DNA of 35,696 nucleotides from Mucilaginibacter sp. L294. GTDB taxonomy: Bacteria > Bacteroidota > Bacteroidia > Sphingobacteriales > Sphingobacteriaceae. The translations under genes and the position numbers were made by a program. Below are positions 17,834-25,787 of this stretch, one piece after another. Below the pieces are notes generated by a model that did no database searches, was not told the origin of the DNA, and saw nothing but the letters and a program-made list of their open reading frames with translations. The stretch is from the NCBI RefSeq assembly GCF_001636615.1, contig NZ_LGEK01000051.1:1-35696 (forward strand). Reading direction: 5' to 3'. Position 1 is the first letter of the stretch. The number at the start of each line of letters is the position of its first letter.

Positions 17834-19053
17834 CGCAAGTGGAATTTTGATATTTTCAAGTTTAACCGCTACCAGGATATTCCTACCATGGATGCGATTT
17901 TTTATCATGGGCACGGCAGACAAGGATTTAAGCTAACCAGTTCTGCCGCATCTGTATATGACAGGCCAGTTGTGGCCGCAGAAATATACGGCGCATTCCA
18001 GGAAGATAAATTTACTGTAAATACACTTTACCAGGCCGCGATGGAAGTATTTGTACGCGGTATTAATTCATTGATCCCGCATGGCATGTGGTACGATACT
18101 GAACCGCAATCAGTGCGCATACCCCCGCTAATATCAGGATACAGTAAAAAGCTGCAATCTGCCCTTCGTCAATTCAATGATTTTGCAGCTCGTACTTCCA
18201 TGATGCTGACCGGCGGGAAACAGATTGCGGAAATTGGAATAATCTATCCGATAGCATCCTTACAAGGTTTTTATCACTTCGAGGCTAAGGATAATAACGG
18301 GTTTGGCAAATTTGCGCCAAAGGAAACTGATTACCTTACTATAGGAGATGAACTGACAAATACGCTGCACCGCGATTTTACTTTTATTCATCCTCAGCTT
18401 TTCCTTAGCAAACAATATATAATCGCGGATAAACAAGTCATTCTTAGCAATAAGATAAACAGTCAGGCTTACAAAGTGATCATCATCCAAGGTGGCAAAG
18501 TTATATCCTACTATACGCTTAAGAAGATACAGCAATTTTATAACGCGGGGGGCAAGGTAATTGCCACATCTATGTTACCAACCAAATCGGCTGAATTTGG
18601 ATTGGATACCGGAATTAATCGCATTGTTAAGGAAATGTTTTACGGTACAAAAAAAACATCTACAAGAATGATTTTAAAACCCAACGGAGGTGCAGCCATA
18701 TTCTTGCTAAATCCCGATTCTGCAATCCTGATTAAAACATTAGATCAACTTACCCCTAATGCAGACGTTATCATCAAAGATTCCAACAATAGCACTGCAG
18801 GCAACGGCAGGTTTTCATATCTACACAAAGTTAGGGATGGTAAGCAAATCTATTACTTCGCTAACTCAACTACCGACGTAATAAATGCCGAAGTAATGCT
18901 GCGGGGAAAATGAAATTAGAGATATGGGATCCTAAAACGGGTGAAAAAACTACTGTAAAGTATTTTAAATATGTATGGCAAAAAGGTGAATGGTATACTG
19001 AATTTGGACTGGATTTGAAAGCGGTAAATTCGGTTTTTTTAGTTGGATACTAA
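17834..19053 (+). pseudogene. GH106-like hydrolase fragment, N-terminus lost and frameshifted
   Basis: Coding similarity begins in the codon after the isomerase stop (TAG 17831-17833) with no start codon of its own. The first 49 nt already read as hydrolase sequence (KFNRYQDIPTMDAIFYHGHG), so ATG 17888 is internal and not a true start. Matches to the GH106-like gene at 20-1638 include YDRPVVAAEIYGAF against EDRPFMSEIMGVAG, GINSLIPHGMW against GVNHVVPHGIY, and GIIYPIASLQ against VLLINPMESIW. At 18907-18910 an AAAA run appears one A short. The frame there stops at TGA 18911, while the -1 frame continues KLEIWDPKTGEKTTVKYF to TAA 19051-19053. The catalytic N-terminal half, several hundred residues, is missing. 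It is therefore a remnant, although the single-base lesion alone could be a sequencing error. Confidence 0.8.
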
Positions 19054-19215
19054 CAAAAGAGTTTGTGGAGTAATTTCATCAAGTATCTTTCCGCCAATCT
19101 TTAAGTTATTTGCAGCCCCAATAGGACTATTATCGAACCGGTTAGTGCAAGATTTACAGATGGTTTAACAAAATTAAATTATAAAATATCTTTAATACCG
19201 TAACCTTATTAAATC

Positions 19216-19676
19216 ATGGCTAAAACTTTAGATCAAGGATTTGACACATTTATTTCGTGGTTAAAGCACTTAATACTGAACATGAAAAAGTAACATCGCA
19301 TAAGACATCCGTCCAAAATTGCCTGACAAATAAGCATAATTGTAGTAAAATGTTTGAAACAGGATCATTCGTTGCAGGTACTGGAATCAGACACAGAAGT
19401 GATACAGATTACTTCGCTGTCTTTCCATCAGCAAATTTATGGCAAGATTCATCTTACAATTTAAGGAAAATAAAAGAGTCGCTACAAGAAACATTTAGTA
19501 GAACAGAGGGCATAGCCGTAAATAGCCCAGCAATTAAAATACCATTGAGAACTTATGCATAAGAAACAATGGAGATAACCCCTTGTTGTACAAATGGAAC
19601 AGTCAAAACTGATTACGGTGATTTTTATAAGTACCATATTCCGGATGGTACAGGTGGTTGGAATTGTGTGGTTTAA
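19216..19676 (+). pseudogene. CD-NTase-like nucleotidyltransferase remnant (CBASS-type)
   Basis: From ATG 19216 the frame reads MAKTLDQGFDTFISWL. It is then lost, and a frame one base earlier continues NTEHEKVTSH (from about 19270) to a GSFVAGTGIRHRSDTDYF segment. That GS...DxD pattern is the catalytic signature of the nucleotidyltransferase fold and strongly resembles CD-NTases. A TAA stop at 19560-19562 interrupts the frame. The same frame then continues ETMEITPCC and YHIPDGTGGW before further stops, and YxIPDGxGGW is another typical CD-NTase stretch. The C-terminal half is absent. The damage is one single-base deletion near 19261-19273, one nonsense codon and a 3' truncation. No effector gene (Cap), E1/E2 or JAB gene is recognisable nearby. 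Active CD-NTases make cyclic oligonucleotides in anti-phage CBASS systems; this copy should be inactive. Confidence 0.65.
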
Positions 19677-19914
19677 AAGCACACAATTTGACGATTTCAT
19701 CAAGCTCGCGACGGTAGAAATCCTCGCTAAGAAAATACTCAATAATAGAGCTGCACAAAAGATTACCTTCATACCGTTCTCCGGTAAAATTTCCCTTCCA
19801 TACGATAGCCGCATTCATTAATATGCATGGTGTCATAGTGATATGGGGAATGGTTAAAAACTTAATGTTAGAAGGTTTAAATGGAAATATCTTTATAGAT
19901 TTCAACGCGTTTTA

Positions 19915-19922
19915 TAAATTTG
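19915..19922 (+). promoter_or_regulatory. TAnnTTTG-type -7 box before DUF1810 gene
   Basis: TAAATTTG matches the Bacteroidota -7 consensus exactly and lies only 5 nt before the ATG at 19927, so the transcript would be leaderless or nearly so. No matching TTG-type -33 element is obvious upstream. Confidence 0.4.
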
Positions 19923-19926
19923 CAGC

Positions 19927-20352
19927 ATGAGCAAAAATGACCTTGGAAGGTTCCTGGTTGCCCAGGAAAAGGATTACGACACAGCGCTCGCAGAGATCAA
20001 AGGCGGCCGCAAACGCAGTCATTGGATGTGGTATATATTTCCGCAGATAGCGGGCCTTGGCTTTAGTGAAACCTCCAAATTCTATGCCCTGCAAAATATG
20101 GCAGAGGCAGAGAGTTACCTAGGGCACCCGATTTTAGGCTCAAGACTTATTGAAATATCAACCGCTCTGCTCGATCTCGAAGACAACCATGCCACACGCA
20201 TCTTCGGCAGTCCGGACGACCTCAAACTCAAATCTTCCATGACCCTGTTTTCGGAATTACAGGGCGCCGACCCGGTATTCGCAAAAGTGTTGGCTGAATT
20301 TTTCAACGGTATAAAAGACTGGGAAACTTTAAATATCTTAAAAGCGCAATAA
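19927..20352 (+). CDS. DUF1810 family protein
   Basis: The 141-residue soluble protein is recognised as DUF1810 from the motif RSHWMWYIFPQ (about 30-40), with IAGLG and YLGHPILGSRLIE following. The length is normal for the family. The biochemical function is not established to my knowledge. It has no signal peptide. It stands alone between a decayed nucleotidyltransferase and an ECF sigma gene, and its own terminator follows at 20399, so it is probably a single-gene transcript unrelated to the flanking polysaccharide systems. Confidence 0.85.
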   Translation: MSKNDLGRFLVAQEKDYDTALAEIKGGRKRSHWMWYIFPQIAGLGFSETSKFYALQNMAEAESYLGHPILGSRLIEISTALLDLEDNHATRIFGSPDDLKLKSSMTLFSELQGADPVFAKVLAEFFNGIKDWETLNILKAQ

Positions 20353-20398
20353 AATATCTAATTGTTTGGCTGGGCGGCTTATATTAGTATATAATAAA

Positions 20399-20428
20399 AA
20401 ACGCCGGAGATCCCCATGCCCGGCGTTT
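20399..20428 (+). terminator. Rho-independent terminator after DUF1810 gene
   Basis: A 9-bp stem, AAACGCCGG paired with CCGGCGTTT, encloses a 12-nt loop. It lies 47 nt past the DUF1810 stop codon and is flanked by an A-run on one side and TTT on the other. Confidence 0.75.
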
Positions 20429-20600
20429 ACATTTGCAAGATTAATATAAGTCAATCTTTATCTTATGCTTAGGTCAAACACAACATTGATAAATTATGTT
20501 TTTACAAATGCGTAGATAATAAATTCGTTGTGCGTATATGTTTATTGCTCGTCAAAAGCCATACTTTTTGAGTATTCCTACACTACCGTTTAGCTTTTTA

Positions 20601-20639
20601 TTAAGTTAAAGTTAACTTAACATTGAATAAATAGCTTTG
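20601..20639 (+). promoter_or_regulatory. Promoter of the sigma-factor gene with inverted-repeat operator
   Basis: TAGCTTTG at 20632-20639 matches the TAnnTTTG -7 box, 8 nt before the ATG of the sigma gene. Just upstream, TTAAGTTAA (20601-20609) and TTAACTTAA (20612-20620) form a perfect 9-bp inverted repeat with a 2-nt spacer, placed across the -33 region. That position suits a repressor or activator dimer. Confidence 0.5.
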
Positions 20640-20647
20640 CGCCATTA

Positions 20648-21241
20648 ATGGAAAGCTTAGCAGATCAGGATTTATTATTGAGGGTGCAGCATGACGATCA
20701 TGATGCTTTTGATATTTTGTTTGACCGCTACTGGCAGCGGCTTTTCCAATCTGCACGCGCCAGGTTAAATGATAGCGACACCGCGCAGGATATTGTCCAG
20801 GAAATATTTATCCGGATCTGGCAGCGCAGGGCAACCTTAGAGATAAACGGCCCGTTTGAAAACTATTTACAAGGCGCTGTTCGCTTAAGCGTTATCAGTC
20901 ATTATCGCTCTGCGAAAGCAACGCAGGTGCAGTTAGAAGGAGCCTTAGAACGGATAAATGTGCTGGAAGATTCCATCGAATCGCTTACTGATTATCTTGA
21001 ACTGGAGCGCACGCTGCAGTTAACTGTTGAATTAATGCCCGAAATGCTGAAACGGGTTTACCAGTTACGCAGCGAAAACCTATCGGTAAAAGCTATTGCC
21101 GGCGAACTGGGACTAGCCGACCAAACCGTTAAAAACTACATCAGCGAAGTATCCCGACGCTTACGTATTGTTATTGCCGAAAAATACCCCGAAAAACACC
21201 TTACCTATATGGTGCTGATAGTGGCGATGCTTCACAAATAA
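20648..21241 (+). CDS. ECF sigma factor, FecI-like
   Basis: The 197-residue sigma-70 family protein has region 2 at about 15-85 (AFDILFDRYWQRLFQSAR followed by AQDIVQEIFIRIWQRR) and region 4 at about 130-185 with the helix-turn-helix LSVKAIAGELGLADQTVKNYISEV. It has no region 1.1 or 3, as expected for an extracytoplasmic-function sigma factor. A FecR-type anti-sigma gene and a SusC with an STN signalling domain follow on the same strand, the standard Bacteroidota arrangement in which substrate binding at the outer membrane releases the sigma factor. It should drive the downstream SusCD and phosphoesterase operon. The C-terminal LTYMVLIVAML segment is hydrophobic, which is common in this subgroup. 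Confidence 0.92.
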   Translation: MESLADQDLLLRVQHDDHDAFDILFDRYWQRLFQSARARLNDSDTAQDIVQEIFIRIWQRRATLEINGPFENYLQGAVRLSVISHYRSAKATQVQLEGALERINVLEDSIESLTDYLELERTLQLTVELMPEMLKRVYQLRSENLSVKAIAGELGLADQTVKNYISEVSRRLRIVIAEKYPEKHLTYMVLIVAMLHK

Positions 21242-21313
21242 TTAACATAAACATCATCTTAAATATAAGTACCTAAAGCTCTTTTCAGCGACTTACTACT
21301 GAAAACACGGCTA

Positions 21314-22252
21314 ATGGACATTTATAAATTAAGAAAAATTTTACAACGGTACCGCGAAGGAAAGGCGAACGAAACTGAAAGCGCCTTGGTAGAAGCCTGG
21401 TACAAATCGTACGATGCAGATGAGCAGCAACTGGGCTACGAAGAGGCTGCCAAGCTTCGCGAAGCAATGAGCGGCAACATTAAGGCTGCTACCATAAAAC
21501 GTTCTATCATATATTTCCCTATGTTCCGCATTGCGGCAAGCCTTGCTATTGTATCAGCCATTGGGTTTTTTGCCTGGAAGTTTACACGGAGTAAAACCGG
21601 CGATGCCCAAAACTACACTACTGTTATTACAGGCACCAAAGGCTTAAAGCAACTTACCCTGCCCGATGGTACGGTAGTATGGCTGAATGCCGCTAGCCAT
21701 ATTAAAGTGCCGGTAGCATTTACAGGTCGCCTGCGCGAGGTTGTTTTAGTAGAAGGCGAAGCTTTTTTTGAGGTAAAACATAACCGGCTGCACCCATTTA
21801 TAGTACATGCATCGGCTATAAAAATACAGGTGTTAGGCACCTCTTTTAATGTGAGGGCTTATAAAAAAATGCAAACCATAAGTGTATCGGTTGCTACGGG
21901 TAAGGTTGGGGTTACGGGCAAGTCAAAAATAATGGCTATGCTGCTGCCGGGCCAACAATTAAACTACAATGTATTGGATGGCAAAACCGAACAGAAAACG
22001 ATTGATGCAGATAAGGTACAAAGCTGGAAACAAGGATCAACCTACCTGAGCCAGGCCAGTTTTAAAGAGCTCTCTATAATTATTAAAAATATTTATGGGT
22101 TAACGTTAAAAGCAGGCAATAAAAAGATAGAAAATTACCGGTTTAGCCTGCGGTTGATCCACACACTTCCAACTGTACAGGTGGTGGATCTGATAAGCCA
22201 GCTGCACCATACACATTTTAGAAAGGAGGGCAACGACATAACTCTTTATTAA
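21314..22252 (+). CDS. FecR-family anti-sigma factor
   Basis: The 312-residue inner-membrane protein has a cytoplasmic N-terminal part (about 1-68) that would bind the sigma factor, one transmembrane helix (about 70-89), a periplasmic FecR domain (about 115-210, with LTLPDGTVVWLNAASHIKVP and GEAFFEV) and a C-terminal domain (about 240-312) of the DUF4974 type that contacts the STN domain of the partner SusC. The length is typical. It begins 72 nt after the sigma gene, so they are probably co-transcribed. It relays a signal from the SusC at 22372-25767 to the FecI-like protein. Confidence 0.92.
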   Translation: MDIYKLRKILQRYREGKANETESALVEAWYKSYDADEQQLGYEEAAKLREAMSGNIKAATIKRSIIYFPMFRIAASLAIVSAIGFFAWKFTRSKTGDAQNYTTVITGTKGLKQLTLPDGTVVWLNAASHIKVPVAFTGRLREVVLVEGEAFFEVKHNRLHPFIVHASAIKIQVLGTSFNVRAYKKMQTISVSVATGKVGVTGKSKIMAMLLPGQQLNYNVLDGKTEQKTIDADKVQSWKQGSTYLSQASFKELSIIIKNIYGLTLKAGNKKIENYRFSLRLIHTLPTVQVVDLISQLHHTHFRKEGNDITLY

Positions 22253-22258
22253 ACAAAA

Positions 22259-22288
22259 AAGCGGCCCTGAAATAAACAGGAACCGCTT
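22259..22288 (+). terminator. Hairpin between fecR and susC, terminator or attenuator
   Basis: AAGCGG (22259-22264) pairs with CCGCTT (22283-22288), and CCTG (22266-22269) pairs with CAGG (22277-22280), with a small asymmetric bulge between the two stems. An A-run precedes it, and ATGATTTT follows with few U residues. It may reduce read-through from the regulatory genes into susC. Confidence 0.45.
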
Positions 22289-22371
22289 ATGATTTTCTTG
22301 CAGACAATGGACGGCAATCCGGTCATGCAATGCTCAGTAACTATTCACAATCACGTAAGCAAAACAAAAAT

Positions 22372-25300
22372 ATGAATTATTATACACACTTGTGTAAGCA
22401 ATTTATGCGTATTAGTATCTTATCTTTCAGTATCTTATTAACCATCGGCCTGTTATCAGTTAACGCTGCCGATGTTAATGCGCAAGGCCTAAACCAGCAG
22501 GTTAACATCAGCTTTGGTCACGAAAGCCTGTACAACGCGTTAAAAAAAATAGAGCAACACACCAGCCTGGTTTTCGCGTATGACGCCGACTACCTTGGTT
22601 TAAAAAAAAAATTTGTTGCCCCCGCTACTTTTAAGCAGGAACCATTACAAATTGTGCTGGCCACCTTATTTAAAGGTACCAACATAGATTACAAAGAAAC
22701 ACCGGGTAATATACTACTCACCAAAAGGCTTGCACCCGGCAAAATATACGGTAAGGTTACAGATGATACCGGGGAACCATTGCCCGGTGCCAACATCAGG
22801 GTTACAGGTACTACCATGGGTACCACTGCTGATGTTAACGGTAATTACAGCCTTAGCCTCCCCGAAGGTATTTATAACCTGCAGGCCACCTTTGTTGGTT
22901 TTACCATGATGGAATTTAAGGATGTAACGGTTACTGCCGATAAGCCTTACCAGCTTATCATTACCCTTAAAACCAGCGCTATGCTTAGCGAGGTAACCGT
23001 AAGTTATGGTAAACAACGCGCTCGCGAAGTTACCGGTGCTATTGCACAGGTAAATATGCAGCCCTTACAGGATATGCCGGTAATGCAGTTTGGCCAGCAA
23101 TTGCAGGGCAAAGTAGCCGGTGTTAATGTTGCCCAGACAAGCGGGCAGCCGGGCCGTGGTATTGCATTTCGTATCAGGGGCGCAGCATCAATGGCAACAG
23201 ATTACCAACCTTTGTTTGTAATTGACGGCTTGCCGATAACCGGTAGTATCAATAACATCAACCCCGGCGAAATTGAAACCATTACGGTTTTAAAGGATGC
23301 CTCGGCAACATCATTGTATGGGTCGCGTGCGGCAAACGGTGTGGTGTTGATCACAACCAGGCATGCCAAACCGGGCGATACCAGGATTGAGTTTAACTCA
23401 AACTTCGGCATCCAAAAAATACCGGGTGGCGCGGTTCCAAAAGTGATGAACGGCGAGCAATGGGCGCAGTTTATGAATGAAAAATTTACAGATGCGAAGC
23501 AATACGAAGCCCCATTTAATGCAGTAGTGCCCGATATCTACCAAAATCCTTCGCAATACGGGCACGGTACCGATTGGTTTAAGTTAACTACAAGGGCGGC
23601 GCCTATTCAAAGCTATAACTTAAATATACTTTCAGCCCGCGAAAAATCATCATCGGCGGTGATGTTGGGTTACGAAGCGCAGGACGGGGTGCTGATCAAC
23701 TCGGGTACTAAACTGTTAACCTTACGCATTAACCATGATATTACCCTGGGAAGCCATAACCAATTAAAGGTAGGCTTCAACTTAGCGCCAAGCTACCGTA
23801 TGGATCATAACAACAGATTAACCAGCGATGGGGTTGGTGGTTATTACGAACGCATTTTTGAAGCAAGCCCTATTAATCCGGCTTATAACCCGGATGGTAC
23901 TTATGCTGTGGGCGCATTCTCACAGGGGATGAGCGCTTATGTTAACCCGCTTGCCCTGCTTAAAGAAACTAAGGACGATTATATCACCACCCGCATATTG
24001 GCCAACGGTTATATCAACTATGAATTTTTACCGGGTTTTAGCTTAAAAACTAACGTAGGGGTTGATAAAGGTGCCGAAACACGTAACCAATTTTCGCCTT
24101 CCATCACACTTACCAGTTCGGCAGTATCACCGGCAGCATCAACGGCTATCAGTTCATCGGTTGATAATTATTCTTACACTGCAGAGTCATACCTGAACTT
24201 TGAAAAAACCATCGCTACAGATCACCATATCGAAGCACTTGCAGGTTATTCGGCTCAAAAATATAACTCACTCAGCAACTCGGTTAATGGTACAGGTTTC
24301 CCGAGTGATGATATCCCTTACATCAGCGCGGCATCTATCATATCAGCAGGTTCAAGCAACACTACGCAATACTCTTTGCTATCTGCCATTGGCCGTTTAA
24401 ATTACAACTTTAAGGGTAAATACATTCTTCAGGGTGCTATCCGTCAGGATGGTTCATCAAGGTTTGGTGCCGATCGTAAATATGGTTATTTCCCCTCGGT
24501 ATCTGCCGGCTGGATCATCAGCGATGAATCGTTTATGGAGAAATTTAGCCAGATAGATCTGTTAAAAGTACGTGCCAGTTATGGTATTACCGGTAATAAT
24601 AGCTTTGGCAACTTTACAGCTATCCCAACCTTGTCAAAATATAACTACATATTGAATGGGGTACTGGTACAAGGTCAAACCATAGGCTCGTTAGGTAACT
24701 CGGAACTTGCCTGGGAAAAGAACAAGCAATTTGATATCGGCCTGGAATTAGCCCTGTTCAAAAATCGTGTGTCCATTAACTATGATTATTATCATAAAAT
24801 GTCCGACGGTTTGATCCAGGCGCGCCCTGTGCCAAAAGCATCGGGTTTTACAAACATACAGTATAATATTGGCCAGCTTGAGTTTTGGGGACATGAAATA
24901 ACCTTAAACACAGTTAATACCACCGGCGCTTTTAAATGGAATACAAACATGAACGTTGCCCTTGAACGTAACCTGATCAAAAAACTGGTTGACCCGGGTT
25001 ACCTGCGCAGAAATAATACGGTATCATCCGATTATTACCGTAACCAGGTGGGCCACCATTTAGGTGAATTTTACGGGTTTGTAAACCTGGGTTTATACAA
25101 AGATGCTGCCGATCTTGCCAATTCGGCCAAATACAAAAGTACAGGATTGTCAGACAATGGATCATCAGATATAGGTACTTTAAAAATGAAGGACCTGAAC
25201 GGCGACGGCATAATTGATGATGTAAATGACCGCACTTTTATTGGCGACCCAACACCTGATTTTACCTTCGGGATTACCAATAGTTTCAGTTACAAAAACT

Positions 25301-25767
25301 TTGACCTGAGTATCTCTATGTCGGGCCAGGTTGGTGGTAAAATATTAGCTGCCGCTAAATGGGCTTATTTAACAAACCTGGATGGGTCAAGGGTGCCGCT
25401 TGCAGCCGCTGCAGATCGCTGGCGCTCTGAAGCTAACCCGGGCTCGGGCGTTTACCCGCGTACCAAAACCGGTACTACGGCTATCGGCAGGTCTGTTAAT
25501 ACTCAATGGGTAGAGAACGGTACCTACCTTACTGCCAAGAACATCGCGTTAGGGTATACCTTCAACCTTAAAAATGCATTACTGCTTAAAAACTTAAGGG
25601 TATACGGCTCGGTACAGCAAGCCTTTATTATAACCGGTTATACAGGCGGTGGTAACCCGGAGATTGGTATTTCAGGATCTGATGCGTTGAACGGCATCGG
25701 TGTCGACGAAAACGCTTACCCCGTTCCGCGTACTTTCTCTTTCGGCATAAATGCAACATTTAAATAA
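22372..25767 (+). CDS. SusC/RagA TonB-dependent transporter with STN signalling domain
   Basis: ATG 22372 gives a 1131-residue protein with a signal peptide (to about residue 38, ending DVNAQ). An upstream in-frame start at 22330 would add 14 polar residues before the signal and is less likely. After the signal come an STN (secretin/TonB short N-terminal) domain (about 42-115, NISFGHESLYNALKKIEQ), a carboxypeptidase-regulatory-like domain (about 122-205, GEPLPGANIRVTGTTMG), a plug domain (with ITVLKDASATSLYGSRAANG) and the outer-membrane barrel ending FGINATFK. The STN domain is the feature that couples transport to FecR/FecI signalling. It is followed 20 nt later by its SusD partner and then by phosphoesterase genes, so its cargo is probably a phosphate-bearing polymer or glycan. 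Confidence 0.95.
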   Translation: MNYYTHLCKQFMRISILSFSILLTIGLLSVNAADVNAQGLNQQVNISFGHESLYNALKKIEQHTSLVFAYDADYLGLKKKFVAPATFKQEPLQIVLATLFKGTNIDYKETPGNILLTKRLAPGKIYGKVTDDTGEPLPGANIRVTGTTMGTTADVNGNYSLSLPEGIYNLQATFVGFTMMEFKDVTVTADKPYQLIITLKTSAMLSEVTVSYGKQRAREVTGAIAQVNMQPLQDMPVMQFGQQLQGKVAGVNVAQTSGQPGRGIAFRIRGAASMATDYQPLFVIDGLPITGSINNINPGEIETITVLKDASATSLYGSRAANGVVLITTRHAKPGDTRIEFNSNFGIQKIPGGAVPKVMNGEQWAQFMNEKFTDAKQYEAPFNAVVPDIYQNPSQYGHGTDWFKLTTRAAPIQSYNLNILSAREKSSSAVMLGYEAQDGVLINSGTKLLTLRINHDITLGSHNQLKVGFNLAPSYRMDHNNRLTSDGVGGYYERIFEASPINPAYNPDGTYAVGAFSQGMSAYVNPLALLKETKDDYITTRILANGYINYEFLPGFSLKTNVGVDKGAETRNQFSPSITLTSSAVSPAASTAISSSVDNYSYTAESYLNFEKTIATDHHIEALAGYSAQKYNSLSNSVNGTGFPSDDIPYISAASIISAGSSNTTQYSLLSAIGRLNYNFKGKYILQGAIRQDGSSRFGADRKYGYFPSVSAGWIISDESFMEKFSQIDLLKVRASYGITGNNSFGNFTAIPTLSKYNYILNGVLVQGQTIGSLGNSELAWEKNKQFDIGLELALFKNRVSINYDYYHKMSDGLIQARPVPKASGFTNIQYNIGQLEFWGHEITLNTVNTTGAFKWNTNMNVALERNLIKKLVDPGYLRRNNTVSSDYYRNQVGHHLGEFYGFVNLGLYKDAADLANSAKYKSTGLSDNGSSDIGTLKMKDLNGDGIIDDVNDRTFIGDPTPDFTFGITNSFSYKNFDLSISMSGQVGGKILAAAKWAYLTNLDGSRVPLAAAADRWRSEANPGSGVYPRTKTGTTAIGRSVNTQWVENGTYLTAKNIALGYTFNLKNALLLKNLRVYGSVQQAFIITGYTGGGNPEIGISGSDALNGIGVDENAYPVPRTFSFGINATFK

Positions 25768-25787
25768 TCTCCTTTCTCAAAAACAAC

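Noticed and set aside
17888..18913. 341-codon ORF starting at ATG 17888 as an independent gene.
   Set aside because: Family-like sequence continues upstream of this ATG to the preceding stop and downstream past the TGA in another frame, so it is the middle of a broken hydrolase.
19108..19140. Resemblance to the tRNA 3'-end fragment at 33881-33905 (ATTTGCAG, GGACT and TCGAACCG in the same order), which could have been an attL/attR pair.
   Set aside because: The identical blocks are only 5-8 nt and their spacing differs (33 versus 24 nt overall); a true attachment core should be one uninterrupted identical stretch.
19603..19818. Minus-strand ORF with plausible composition (NAAIVWKGNFTGERYEG...), opposite the end of the nucleotidyltransferase remnant.
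   Set aside because: I recognise no family, it overlaps decayed sequence on the other strand, and there is no promoter or terminator support; it may be a scrap of another gene.
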